64,000 nt of DNA from Nematopogon swammerdamellus (GCA_946902875.1 OX336354.1:7289247-7353246); one strand, 5' to 3'; positions 45,384-57,583 are shown, counted from the first letter of the stretch. Program-made: numbers and translations. Notes: a model not told the origin generated them from the sequence alone.

Positions 45384-48300
45384 TGAATGCGCGTTTACAT
45401 AGCTCAGTCTTCATTAGGAAGTTACGCGACACCGAGCGAGACGCATGCGTTTGTACTTTGTTCTTGCGCGCAATTCTTACCGTAATTTAGTCTAGTCCAC
45501 TTTCTGAAAGTATTTGAATAAAATAAAATGAGCTCGGGAATCTAGCTTATAAAATTATGTTTCTATCAACGAATTAAAAAGTAGGTCGTTGGTTTCTATA
45601 TAGATAAGTAACAGTTACACATACTTATTAATGTTTTGGCAAATCTTGAAGATTTATCGTCATAACTCGCACGCACGATCTACAATCAATGTATTCTCTA
45701 TTACTTCTAACACTGCTAGTGAGATCCAACAGAGTAACGTAAAAACCCCACTTGCGATACCTACCCTCACTAATTTCTGCCGTGTGTATTGTAATATTAA
45801 AATGTTTAAGGACAAAAGCTCTTAACGGATTATCGCAGCACCTTGAACTCGTCGTAGACCACCCACCGAGAGACCGTGGTTAGCCACTGCAGGAAATCCT
45901 CAGCTATTACAACACGATCGTCTGCCCGTCCGTTCCCATCTGGCGCTTCCCACGCCAGCTAAATGTGGCTGTTTGGGATTTTAAATTAATTTACATGTGT
46001 ATCGAAAGCGTGTTTTCGCGCGGCGCGCCACGCTCGGCCTATTTTAAAATGCAAAGAAAACAGCGATTTCAGCCTCAGCTGACTGTAAGTCAATATTGAC
46101 GTAAGTGCGAAGAGAGCCTGATTCATTTATTGACACATACGCGTCCAGCCAGCTGCTTCCGATCACAAACCAACTGGTTTGGCGAAAACGAACACATTGA
46201 TCTCTGTTTAGTTAGAAAAACAACATATTTTGGGTTTTCAGTAATAGAATAGAAAATGCTGGTATATATCGTAAGTCGTACTTGCATCGTACTTGGCACA
46301 CAACAGTAAATGTAGGTATCCCATCATATCATACGTGCTGCGTGTGACCAATGGCGTTTTCCGAAGCCGCCACACGAATGAAATTTCAAAAGGGACAGTC
46401 CCTGTTCTGTCTCAAAGATGCTATTACCAGCTCTCTTATATGAGTGAGACAAATCTTTAAAAATTGCAATGAACAATAAATTAGACATTCCGCGACTTTT
46501 ACTTACACGCTCTTCTCCCACCGGCTTTCGAGTTTCGGTCCGGTCCGCGACCTCTAATAATAAACTATTACAGTTTCAGATATGTTCCGAACACAGAGCA
46601 TGATTGATGCTCGGTGGTTCCGAATGACACATGCCTCATGCCCATGTTAATGATCGATCACTGATCAGTAAGTTTGTAGAAGAGTTGTATCCTGAAATAT
46701 TTTACAGAATACAAATTTTACTGAACAGACGGATAGTCATATTGTCGAATCCTGTCCCGATTTTATGATCGAAGTCCCGATAAGTTAGTGCGTCTGCAGA
46801 AGCGGGTTAAGTAAAATACTTAAATTGCGCATACAACTATCGTTCGTTCGTCGGTAGTGATACTCATAAAGTCATAAATGAGAGTTGCTCTAACTAAACC
46901 GACAAATTAACGACTGTTGACGTAACGTCAGGAACGTCGACACGTGTCCTAAATTGTTTTGACAATTGAACCGGCTGCTGTGCGCTTAGCTGATTAAATA
47001 TTCGTTAACCTAATGCTAATAGGTGTGCATTCAGAAGAACAATAATAAACAATTATAGAAATCAGTATTTTATTGCAGCAGATATTAATTTACGAGTAGT
47101 GAGCGAGTAACCACTAATACCGAGTAGTTAGTTACCATAGCTAGAAATAGCCAAATAGTTTGTTTTACGTAATACAAACTCTTTGGAAATAGCAACCCAC
47201 TAAATGGATAGGTGACCCACTAAAGAGACGGGCCACCTATCGAAGGGAGAGGCAACCTTCGATCATAAAAAATATTATTTAACTACTTTTTCCGTCTACG
47301 CAGGCAACTCATCGAAGCGTAGATTGAATATTATTGTGTAGGTACCTACTTACTATATCTACGAATTGAGAAATCTTCTCTTCTTCTTTTATTACTTATC
47401 ATATCAAGTTATCATATAAATGAAAAAATAAAACTCACCACGATTCCTATAAAGAATTTTAAAAATATCAGAAATTCTGATGAAAAACACTAAATTTTCT
47501 AATATATAATGAATTTAATTTTACGAAAGCATTTGGCTTTCTATTCTGTGACGTAACGCACATTTTGTGAGATGCTTCCGAAGACAAAGCATATTTTTTC
47601 GCATTTTCCGCGTTTCAGCGTTTCTGTATAGGGATTATACCACCACGGGGGTGAGGTTACGATGCCACTTATTATTATAAAAATTCATGGTGCCTGGCCC
47701 GTCGCTCGTCGGTCTGTTTATTTTTTACTGTTAGAACTGGTTAGAACGATAGATCCAGACCGCTTTTGGACCTAAAATTTTGTATGGCGCTAGCTGTCGT
47801 ATCGACTTAAAAAATAAGCTATTTCGCTTTTAATTAAACCGAACTTTACTCGAAAGAAAAATCTAGTCAGTATATTAATTTACTCTATGGGCCGCAATTT
47901 ACGCCGCGTGCCTCTTCAGTTCTATTCAGGGTCACGGCACGGCGAATCGTTCGCTGCTCAAGTTTATCGGAATGTGGCTACCGAACAGGCACGTGGAAAA
48001 TTCTGGAATGCTGAATTGTCTGCTGTGGAAATAGACGGCTCACCTACTAATCCGACGCAAAGTGACCACATGTTATCCTAAGGGATCGGTCAGGCAGGAG
48101 CATGAACGAGGTTGCATTCTGAATTTGTTTTTGTTTTCTGGAAGCATGACGTTGGAAGGATAAAGTGGAAAAAATCTGGAGGAATGAATTCCATGAATCA
48201 CATGGGAGTATGAATTAAGGGATGACGTTCATTTCATAGGTCGCGTAAAAATTGCGTCATTGTAAGAATTAAAAATATTATTACAAATAAGGATACCTAC

Positions 48301-49374
48301 TTCCGTGAGATGATAAGAGGCAAAGGGGGGTAACGAATTTTCTTTTTCTGAGATAAAGCAAAAAAAAAAAGTGTGAAAACGTAAATCAATTCAAGTGAGA
48401 AAGTAATGGATGACAATAGGCCGGACTAACACCATATCGACTTCAAGGTTGATTGATTTTCGAAGGTTGAATAAAGGTTACGTATGGTATGACTAGCAAA
48501 AATCAATTGCTTGATCCCTCCCTCTAAACACGTTTAACATTATGTTGACTCTGCACTTCCAGATAAGATAACGAACCATAAATATTTAACATTTATACTT
48601 TTTAAAGTTTACACAGCAAATATTCTTGGCGTCGGAAATCCTTAACGCGATTATTTGTATTTTTAAAAGCATACATTCATATTGAAACCAAACCATTTTC
48701 CTCTTCGTCTGTGCCAACTGTGTCCATAACTTCCAAAGAGTATCTGTGATCGGCTTTATCGCGTATTTACTCTTTGTCAGCTTCATCTACCAGGATAACA
48801 TACATATCATCCATGAATTTTATTCCACGATACGAACAGCTGACCGAACAAATCATATAAGTCGACACCAGCGTGCGAATCCCTGCTCCACGCGTGAAGC
48901 GGCTGATATCTTCATATTTGAAATTCATACTGTTGGTACTACGTCATGTTTGTCTGCCATCTTGTCTGTGCCCAAGTCCGAAGTCCGCGTCTTGTCAACT
49001 TTACAATTTACGTTAAATTCATTCGTATGCGGAGACAAACATACCTACATATACGTAGTTATAAAAGTACAGCCAGATAATATGGCAGTTACAGACTAGC
49101 TCGAAAGACCACACCAGCGCCGCTATCATTATTCTGTTTGTGTAAGCATTCAGATAATCACGGAGAATCACTTTAACCATTGTTTTATATCTTGGTTAAA
49201 TAACTAAATTGTTTTCTCACATGCTTCAGAGCATTAACAGATTTGTCGCGCATTTAAAATCTGGTGAAGAATATGATTCTTGAATTGACAGCGCAGACGG
49301 CACATAATCTGACATTGTTACCTAACATTGTTAGGCTTCTGAAAGCCTTTATTTAATAAGATAAATCAATAATC
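45384..49374. other. Unrecognised intronic DNA (4 kb)
   Basis: The only linkable piece is ACGTAATACAAACTCTTTGG at about 47167-47186, one arm of the palindrome at 7681. Short ORFs carry no motif. Confidence 0.4.
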
Positions 49375-49694
49375 ATCATCATCATCAGCCCGTATCCGTA
49401 TCAGTACACTGCGGAACATTGGCCCTCCCAAGGCACGCCGCGCCGCCGCCATCACACGCGGTCTTCCGCTCTTCTCATCCATCCACTCCCGGCAACCTTT
49501 TTTAGGTCGTCTGTCCACCTAACCGGGGGACGTCCAATGCTACGTTTGCTTGTACGTGGCCAAGATAAGGGCAAGATAAATAAGAATTTGCATGTGGCGG
49601 TGATTGCCAGGCTGTTCAATGTTGTGCTAGTAAATCCAATAATAACAAGCTTTTCGTAATTCTGATCCAACAAAACTACATACGACTCTTGCAT
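49375..49694 (-). mobile_element. RTE-type LINE 3' end
   Basis: On the minus strand a frame reads RSIGRPPVRWTDDLKKVAGS and GWMRRAEDRV. The GRPP-RW-DD-KVAG-WM-A-DR pattern is the C-terminus of RTE-clade ORF2. It runs into CATCATCATC-type microsatellite at 49375-49390. The copy is strongly 5'-truncated and the frame stops early compared with the family. Confidence 0.8.
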
Positions 49695-49982
49695 TCTAGT
49701 CTAGCTAGCCTCTTCTAGCTGATATGATATAAGCCGGAGGCGCGGAGGGAGTGCAGCCCCCGTCCGCTGTAACAAAGCGCAGGCGCCCGTGTGAGCCGTA
49801 GCGGCTGAGGCTGATATGATATAAAATAATTTTAAAAATGTTTCATGGTATGTTTGTTTATTAGTTTGCACGGTTAAATTACATTACAAACATATTTGTT
49901 TTGATAATGATCATATGCCTAAAGGTAAAGGTTAATGAGATAGTGAGCTAAATTTAGAAGAAATAAAAATATCAAGTCAAAA
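49695..49982. other. Unrecognised DNA with a repeat end
   Basis: ATAAGCCGGAGGCGCGGAGG near 49731 matches the inner edge of the inverted repeat at 7141. No gene recognised. Confidence 0.4.
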
Positions 49983-51203
49983 CGGCCGGCGTTCCCATCA
50001 GAAGTCGACTCCCTTTACTACGACCCCGGGACGTCACGTGTTGGATCGAACAAAAATAATTAAAATTATGGCTAAATAAAAATAATTGTTTTCTTATATT
50101 TGTCTCGTCACTGTTGTTGAAGCTACAGAAAAGCATAGCTGTAAAGATGTCGATTCAGTAGATCACGATTAATGTGAATTACGAAATTAAGATATGAACA
50201 GTATTGTTACACATTAAGTAAACATGTTTATAATTTTATTTGTAAGACGACGCAAGTACTCATAATTGCTAAAATAAGCAAATTCTACCTGTTAAAATAC
50301 GTCTTGTTTACTTCCTTTACATTTCTCGGAACCTCGGGTGTAGTTTGTAAGCAATAACACTATTGTTATTAACAGGTAGCGCCAGTATTGTGTCGGGTAC
50401 TCTAATATCTCTTCGATTAGCATTATATATAAGCATGTACGGCACCAATATTTGCTCCACGTAATTACTGTGCTCATCTTTTCTATACTATAAAATTCTG
50501 ATAGTATTTGTCTGTCATCTATTTGTACCTGCCATCTAGACCATCTGTTAATTTGTACTTAAGTTCCGGTTTCGGCTTATGAATAGTTCCAAAATGTCTA
50601 TCCAATAGACGAAAGCGAAACCTTTATCAGTTCTAAATCTTTGTTCTCAGCGATAAAGTGGTCTTTGATTTCATTAAAAATATCCAATCAACCGGGCAGT
50701 CCTATCAGAGGTCGACTCCGTTTACAAGCCCGGGATGTCACGTGTTTGGTTGGATCGCACGAAGATAATTAAAATCATGACAAAGGTTAAATCAACATCA
50801 AATAATCAATGGTTCTTATTCTATTATTTGTCTCGTCACAGTTATTGAAGCTACAGAAAAGCATATTATCTATAAAGCTGTTTATTCAGTGGATCATGCA
50901 TGATTAATGTGAATTACGAAATTAAAATATGAACAGTATTGTTGCAAATTAAGTAAACATGTTTATAATTTGTAGGACGACGTAAGTACTCAAAACATAA
51001 TTGCTAAAATAATCAAATTCTACTTGTTAAAAAACGTGTTTACTTCTTTGGCATTTCTCGGAAACTCAGGTTTAGTTTTTTCATAAGCATACATAACACT
51101 ATTGTTATTAACAGGTGGCATCAGTATTGTGTCGGGTACACTAATATCTCTTCGATTAGCATTTTAACCATTTACGCCAATATTTGCTTCACGTAATTGT
51201 TGT
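49983..51203. repeat. Diverged direct duplication, about 480 bp, offset about 710 bp
   Basis: 49983-50460 and 50693-51203 share their order of motifs, for example TTGAAGCTACAGAAAAGCAT, TATGAACAGTATTGTT, AAGTAAACATGTTTATAATT and AATATCTCTTCGATTAGCAT, with scattered indels. The intervening 230 bases are not duplicated. No TE signature is recognised in either copy. Confidence 0.85.
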
Positions 51204-52744
51204 GCTCTTTATCGATTCTAATTATACCTAATTTCTGCTCCAACATTTTCTAAATTATATTTAATATGCCACAATCTGTCATATTTTTCTAGATCATTCT
51301 CTTGTGGTTTGTGAGCATAGATAATACACAGAGTTTTACATCGCTATACTTAAATGTTTGTGAGAGCCTATGTTTAATCTCGACGCGATTCTCTAAAATT
51401 TAGGGAGTCGAAATGATTTCCATCACTTTTTATTTTGCACACTTTGTGTTGTTCATACTGTGTGGTGAAATCAAGTGCAAGCATGCGCCTGTTGGAAGCC
51501 ACTCGACAAACACCTCTCTCGATATCGGTAATGAAGGCGATTGAGCGATCGAACCGATCACGTTTTCGAGATATTAATAGAGGTTTATCTTTCGATTGCT
51601 AGATTATAGTTTCTATGTACATTTCCTGAATGGAAATCGACATCCCTCTCGTAATGTAAGTAGTATCTAGTACCTACTTACTTGAGTTAAAATGCCTAGT
51701 TACGAAAAATATTTCCCCTCTGCTTTCTACGCTTTCGAGTAAACATTCCGCCACATTCTGAGAAGTTTTTGCGACATCTCAAGGCTTCTGATCAGGAAGT
51801 ACGAGCGTTTGCCTGTGTCCTTTCAAGGTGTCTCATCTCATATGCATGGCCAGTTTGGCCAGTGGGCGAGCCGTTGTTGGTAGGGCTGTAAAAGGTTCCG
51901 TAGATTCTTATGTTCTGATTAGAATTTTAAGTACAATAGTTTATTCGCACGCGTAAACTTGTAAACGGGAAAGTGGGAGGTAATTATTTTACCAAACATA
52001 AATTCCTAGCACCCCTTCTCGGATATTGTGTCTAAGATTGATTACTGTAACCACATATATCTGAATATCTGTGACAGTAACATGTTGAGACCAATGTTAC
52101 AGCGGTAAAATTACGTCTATTCCTTCATATTCAGATATTTATTTCGCTATTATATTAATTATATTATATTAATTATATTAGTTTTAAATTCCCACACTCA
52201 AGTATTTTGCTATATTACCTACTTATATTTCGCAACATACGACTCTTCAAACATCCAAAGATTGACTGGAAGAAATCCCTGTGTAAGGGGTAAGTCCGCC
52301 TTTTCCCCTCATGTAAATTTCATATCGTTTGCTTCTGCAAAACGTTTTTGGAGCAATAGTAAGTACCTATTTCTATCTATCTATTTAAATCATAGATGTG
52401 GGTCAGGTGGACCTCCAGGGGTCCGACGGGGGTCTACGTTGGCGTGAAAAAAAAATGGGGGTTCACAAGTTGTAAGTTGGGGCCCACGAAAATTTATCTG
52501 GTTTCGATAGTAAAGAACAATAATGTTGGCTTGACTAGTAAGAACTTGCATATTCGATATTCACAACTATTTCTCCCAATTCTACATGCATTGCACAACA
52601 TTTCAGAGCATCTATAGTCCATATTCCTTACAAAACTGAAGCCAAATATTGATAATTTGCTGTCAATCCATCAAGTACATCCGTCCCATTAATGTTTAAT
52701 TTTAATTCTATCCTACGTCTTTATTATTATTATTTTATTTTATT
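51204..52744. other. Unrecognised intronic DNA
   Basis: A TATATTAATTA tandem near 52150-52182 is visible. Nothing else recognised. Confidence 0.4.
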
Positions 52745-53248
52745 CCTACTGGCACAAAGATCACGCTTGTTCAATCCCTTTTACTCCCCATTCTCGACTA
52801 TGCAGATGTGTGTTATCTCGACTTAAATGAAGATCTTCTAAACAAACTTGACAGACTCTTAAATATGTGCATTCGCTACATCTTTGGTCTGCGCAAGTAC
52901 GACCATATTTCCGAATATCGCACGCGTTTACAATGGCTCGATATTCGAAGTCGCAGGAATAGCCACGTCTTATCTCTTCTCTTCCGTACACTGAACGACC
53001 CTGCTGCTCCGATATACCTAAGTGAGCGGTTTAATTTTCTCTGTTCTCATGGTCTCTCTCTGAGATCCACTGACAACTTACTCCTAGCAATACCAGCCCA
53101 CTCGAGTTCGTTCTACACTGACTCATTTACAGTTAGTGCGGCTCGCATGTGGAATCAGCTTCCTGAGGAGATACGTCGCTCCACTACTATCCACATGTTC
53201 AAAGAACGTATCCACAAACGATTTCTGAAAACACATGGCAATGAGTAG
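52745..53248 (+). pseudogene. CR1-like LINE reverse-transcriptase C-terminus
   Basis: The open frame of about 167 codons begins GTKITLVQSLLLPILDYAD and ends with TVSAARMWNQLPEEIRRSTT and FKERIHKRFL. The Y/L-P-x-x-D-Y entry and the W-N-x-L-P-E-E-I-R close are the C-terminal signature of CR1/Jockey-superfamily ORF2 proteins. Frame and stop are intact here, but the rest of the reverse transcriptase and the endonuclease are missing. Confidence 0.82.
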
Positions 53249-53640
53249 GTAAAATAAATATAAATACTCATCGATGCCCTTGCGTCTTCAATCCAGTTGA
53301 AATATATGTAAAGTATGTATATATAAGTATGTATGTATAGTATATAAGAGTTGATGTAGGTATATTATAATATATATATTATTGTTGTATATATGTAATA
53401 ATGTATATGTAAGGATTTATATTGATTGTATGTATCTTTGTACAATTTGTATAAATATGTGTGTATTTATATTTCATACAACTGTTCCCTGTTTAGTAGG
53501 CACTGCATTGTCCGCCCTTACGTGTTTTCCACATCGCAAAGGTTAGTTCGTAAAGAATGCCGCAAGGCATTAAACTCGCCTTTTGTAACCTTTTTATACG
53601 GTGTACAATAAAGTATATTTTCATTTTTTCATTTCAAGTC
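52745..53640 (+). mobile_element. CR1-like LINE, 5'-truncated copy
   Basis: The coding end (52745-53248) is followed by a TATG-rich stretch and a 3' UTR with GTTTTCCACATCGCAAAGG, GCCGCAAGGCATTAAACTCG and GTACAATAAAGTATATTTTC. The same 3' UTR motifs define the tails at 1512, 4555 and 16776. Confidence 0.8.
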
Positions 53641-55259
53641 TGTAAGTAACTTCTTTTTACCGCTCCGAATTTAGTGTTGGAACTTAGCCGCGACGCAAAT
53701 TTCCATCGTTAGATCTAATCTTCACATTTTTTGACGAGTTTTGGGAATATAGCAGGAGGGGGTTCACAGAAACCAGTAAAATTTTGAAAATGGTCTACGA
53801 GAAAAAAAAGTTTGGGAACCTCTGATTTAAATGTACCAGTTTCATGGATATACAATAATTTGTAACATACAAATAATTTTGCCTTCAAACTCGTTTACAT
53901 AGTATCTACATACATAGTTTATCGCTGTTAATTGATTACCTACCACCGGTGTTATTAGCATTTAAATTTTCCTCTTGCCTCATCCAGATAATACGCTATT
54001 GTTTACTCCGATTGCAGAGCGAAATCACTCTTATATTGTTACGTGTTGTGAATCTTTGTGGGTACTTGCTGTGCTAGGCTGAAAAATATCAACCGTTTCT
54101 CACTTTCGGCACTACTGCTTGCTTAGCCTATATTATATTAAAGATAGCTTGATATTGTATAATCTATATCCACCTGGGGAGATGTTGGTTTGAATTAGCG
54201 AAAGCTGCATCTAAATCGGTGGAGCAGTTCTCAAGTTACATACAGATAGAGCAGACAGGGTAGACTGGTATAACAATTGAGGAGACAGAGTAGATATGGG
54301 AAAGAGATTTCTTATTGCCCTCAAACTGCGTGCCTATGTTTGAGGTCGGAGCCTCAGGCACAGTCAATTTCACCTCAGAGCAGGTGCCAATCCGTCTTTT
54401 AGACAGACGAATTCGCTGGTTAAAAGGCCATTAAACCGACATTTGAATATGCGTGGATTGTAGGAGTAAAGAAAGACATTTCCAAGCCCATTTTTGTAGT
54501 GCGACGCAAGAACGATTTAGAGAATCGTGCCGTTGGAAGAACTCTTCTGTCGACTACGAAGGGGTGTTGTGTTCCGTGAGATGGAGGAATATCCTAACCC
54601 CCCCATAATACTAGGCACCTATCGTAATCAGGCAGCCAGCATTGAGATCAACGACCTATCGTCCCCTACTCGGCAACATAACATTGCTGTCTCAGAAAAT
54701 AACCTTGGGGAAGCTCTCTGTTATTTTGTTCATGAGGTGATATCATATATCACACACGATCCGTTGGCCGTGTGGTATATTATTTAGATAACGTGGGCAT
54801 CTGCTTTTACACTGTTCGTGAGTACATAATTATGTGCCATCATCATTTAGAATCATCATTCATTTTTCTCAAGCGTAAATTGGCGAGTCTTGTTTGAAGA
54901 TGGAAGAGTGTTACAAACATCGATAATTATTATTTGACTATCTGTGGCCAAATTGTGTTATGAAAATTTTTTCGTGAATTTATTGGTACAGGTACAAGAT
55001 TAATTTTAATGGTACCTCGTAGAATAAAGCGCTATTAGAATTTCTACGACCATTCAAGCAACCACTCAGCGTGAAAGAAGTATACGCCTGGTGAAAGCCA
55101 AAATAAGAAGGAAAGAAAGAAGAAAAAATAGAGCGAAATATAAATAGACTGTTAAGTCCATTACCATAGTCTCGTACGTAACCAAGCGTGTGTTCTGAAC
55201 TTCTGACCTGTTTACAGTCTACATACAGTACCCTGAAGCGTGTTTTATCGTTGTTACAG
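53641..55259. other. 3' end of intron 1, unrecognised
   Basis: A fragment near 54130-54250 (ATCGGTGGAGCAGTTCTCAA) belongs to the moth repeat family of 20450/37022. An ORF at 54527-54787 has no motif. The last bases are pyrimidine-containing and end GTTACAG. Confidence 0.4.
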
Positions 55260-55395
55260 TGGTGTACTGCGACTACAATGGCTCCGGGCGCGCGCTGCAC
55301 TTCCTCGAGGAGCACGTGGCGCGGGACGTGCTGCCCACGCACGCTACGCGCTGCACGGCCATGTCGCACACCTCGTTGCAGAGCTGCCTCTACAG
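55260..55395 (+). CDS. Class-V aminotransferase-like protein, exon 2
   Basis: The exon enters after ATCGTTGTTACAG. With the last G of exon 1 it gives VVYCDYNGSGRALHFLEEHV and then ARDVLPTHATRC and MSHTSLQSCLYR. The Y-x-D-x-x-x-S-G-R pattern is the first conserved block of this class-V aminotransferase family. It ends CTCTACAG|GTACAG in phase 2; the donor is weaker than that of exon 1. The exon is very GC-rich compared with its flanks, as expected of coding sequence here. A near-identical copy lies immediately downstream. Confidence 0.8.
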
Positions 55396-55401
55396 GTACA
55401 G

Positions 55402-55546
55402 TCCTTTCACTTGTGTACTGCGACTACAATGGCTCCGGGCGCGCGCTGCACTTCCTCGAGGAGCACGTGGCGCGGGACGTGCTGCCCACGCACGCCACGC
55501 GCTGCACGGCCATGTCGCACACCTCGTTGCAGAGCTGCCTCTACAG
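55402..55546 (+). CDS. Duplicate of exon 2 (possible alternative exon)
   Basis: 55413-55563 repeats 55262-55412 with two substitutions, a 151-bp tandem duplication. The original acceptor is not duplicated. However, GTACAG at 55396-55401 could act as acceptor. Entered there, the copy is in frame with exon 1 and would read V-L-S-L-V-Y-C-D-Y, three residues longer than with copy 1. That same GTACAG is the donor of copy 1, so the two copies could not both be included by normal splicing. Reading straight through both shifts the frame (151 is not a multiple of 3). It may equally be an unused intronic copy or an assembly artefact. Confidence 0.45.
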
Positions 55547-55999
55547 GTACAGTCCTTACACTTGTGTACAGCAACTTTTTTTTACTGTAATTCGGTATGG
55601 GTGGCTGAGTCGGAGCGACCAAAGCACATGCTCCGACCAGCCATTATCACCTCCGAGAAGGTAGGTGCCATACCGGAGACTTCCCTGGATTGCTGGCTAT
55701 ACTGGACTAGAGGAGAACACAACCGAGGCTGCTATGGATCGAGGATCTTACATCCAGTACGGTGGTAACAACCCAGTTGGCTACAATTTGAACGTAAAAT
55801 ACTATCATTAGTTTCATCAGACCCCATCATATAAATCTTGATCGTCCTATTCTGTCCAAGAACAATAATACGATATTTTCTACATTCATAATACTGTAGA
55901 GGAGTAGCCCGTAACCCTTTGTCGCGCATTTATTGTTATGGTGAACGAGGTATGTTTTTGGCTGAGAGCTGTAAGTAACAAGAGGTCGTATGCCACCAG

Positions 56000-56177
56000 G
56001 TCGGAGGCGCGCGACTACGTGCTGTCGTTTGTGGGAGGCTGCGATGAGGACGCGGTGATGCTGGGCGCGTCGCCAACGCGTCTGCTGCGCGCGCTGCGTC
56101 CGGCGCGCCCGACCGTGTTCGTCTCGGCGCGCGTGCCCGAGCGACAGCTGGCCCCCTGGATGGAGTGCGATGCTGAG
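56000..56177 (+). CDS. Class-V aminotransferase-like protein, exon 3
   Basis: After ATGCCACCAG the exon completes an Arg codon and reads SEARDYVLSFVGGCDEDAVM, then LGASPTRLLRALRP and LAPWMECDAE. E-A-R, E-D-A-V and the P-W-x-E-x-x-A-E spacing continue the family in the expected order. The acceptor has a poor pyrimidine tract. The donor is uncertain: GAG|GTTGCT is the best fit to the protein but is a weak splice site. A moth repeat begins about 25 bases later. No fourth exon with the expected continuation is seen up to the retrotransposon at 57584, so the lysine-bearing catalytic part must lie beyond the window. Confidence 0.75.
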
Positions 56178-56199
56178 GTTGCTCTTCTTCTTTTTATTC

Positions 56200-57065
56200 T
56201 TCTTTTTAGGTTTCCGTATCCCGTACGGAGGCCTATTACTAAGCCTCCGCCGTCTGTCCGTCCGTCAGTCTGTCCGTCTGTCCGAGGGCTGTATCTATTG
56301 AACCGTATAACACGGGAGTTACAAATGTCTTTATTTAGGGGGTAGAACAAATTACAAAATAATAAACACAGCGAGGCACACATTCCTCCGCGCGGTACCT
56401 ATATACCAGTCTTGCCAACCTTCTGGGGAGTATACCTTCTTATATATTCTTGTGTCAGGTGTGTCAGGTCAGGATCGTTGTGCTTGGAGGTTGGGTTGTT
56501 TGCGTGGGTTGGGTCTGTTGTCTTTGCCTGCCCCACTGGGAGGCAGGCAGGCATGACGTTATGTATGTGTATGTATGTATGAACTTATAGCACAACACCG
56601 ATTACTCTGCTTACCCTGATTGTCGGGATACAAAAGCGTGAGTTATGTATGTATGTATATTCTTATATATTCTTATATATAACCTTCTGGGGGGAAAACG
56701 GTGTATCTCCCGAGGAGCGAGGGAGAGAGAGAGAGACTGCGAGAGCGGGACAGGGCACTCCAGTGTTGACAGGATGTGGTCAATCGCTACAACCGTAATA
56801 GGTAGCCCGTTGAAATTTTCACAGAATATGTGTTACTATGGCGGATATAACAACAAATAAGAAAAAAAATAAGAAAAAGTTAAAAATTGACAGGGGCCCA
56901 TACAACAAACGTCCGAAAAATCGATTAGTCACAGTATTGGATAATAGATGGCGCCACAGGCTTTTATACATTGCATTGTTGAAAGACAAAAGATAGGCGG
57001 ATAATAGCGGTTAAATACGGAAACCTCCGTGCGCGAGTGAAACTCGCACTTAACAGATTTTTATA
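56200..57065 (+). repeat. Moth interspersed repeat with TTCCGTA / TACGGAA ends, interrupted
   Basis: The left part (TTTAGGTTTCCGTATCCCGT, CCTATTACTAAGCCTCCGCC and CTGTCCGTCCGTC runs) and the right part (GAAATTTTCACAGAATATGT, CCATACAACAAACGTCCGAA, TACGGAAACCTCCGTGCGCG and GAGTGAAACTCGCAC) are the two halves of a repeat very common in moths. Between about 56340 and 56780 it is interrupted by other repeat scraps. Confidence 0.6.
56586..56640 (-). repeat. Scrap of the 550-bp array unit
   Basis: TAGCACAACACCGATTACTC and TGCTTACCCTGATTGTCGGG match the inverted units at 18900 and 19455. Confidence 0.7.
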
Positions 57066-57583
57066 GGTAAGCTGAAGCTGACACGGTGGCCGTGCCCAGG
57101 AGCTCGTTGTACAATAAAGACACAGACATTAACCGAAACCACGTGCCCGTGTTTGCGGCAAGAGACAAGTTTTTGTGTTAACGCTCAAAGGTCAATGCCC
57201 TTTTTCCCGCATAGTACGGAATTAGAGTAGAATAATAAAATATTTGCGAGACGTGCGCTCTTGGGCTGGGTAGCACGGGCATGTAGTGGGAAAGGTGCAA
57301 GCAAGCACATTATGAATTAAGGTAGACTGAGTGATAGCAACGGCTTCTTTCTCTCTATACATACGCCCGTATATTATGTATGTATATCTCTATGGGTGCA
57401 AGTTAGAAGGGCGTATCGGTATCGTGCCATTCGCGCCTAACATTTCCTCCAAGAGCCTAACACGTTAATGCAGGTAATAGTTTATAGTTTTATTGTACCG
57501 TGTGGGGCCGGTACTTTAAAAGAATAGCCCCACTGCATCTCTCCCCGTGTATGTCGTAAAAGGCGACTAAGGGATATGACTCC
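57066..57583. other. Unrecognised DNA left of the retrotransposon
   Basis: TGTCGTAAAAGGCGACTAAG (about 57552-57571) is a short tail common in moth repeats; the retrotransposon has inserted just after it. Nothing else recognised. Confidence 0.4.

Larger units (their letters stand above)
3749..55259 (+). other. Giant intron 1 of the aminotransferase gene (about 51.5 kb)
   Basis: The intron starts GTGAGG and ends ATCGTTGTTACAG. It is defined by phase-compatible splicing of exon 1 to exon 2 and by protein continuity across the junction. It is filled with transposable-element remnants, listed separately. I found no convincing nested host gene in it. Unnamed parts hold AT-rich DNA with no recognised content. 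Confidence 0.7.

Noticed and set aside
54527..54787. 86-codon ORF shortly before exon 2 as an extra exon
   Set aside because: Exon 1 joins exon 2 with perfect protein continuity, leaving no place for it.
55188..55768. 158- to 169-codon ORFs running through both copies of exon 2
   Set aside because: They read across intronic GTACAG and change frame between copies; splicing explains the coding signal better.
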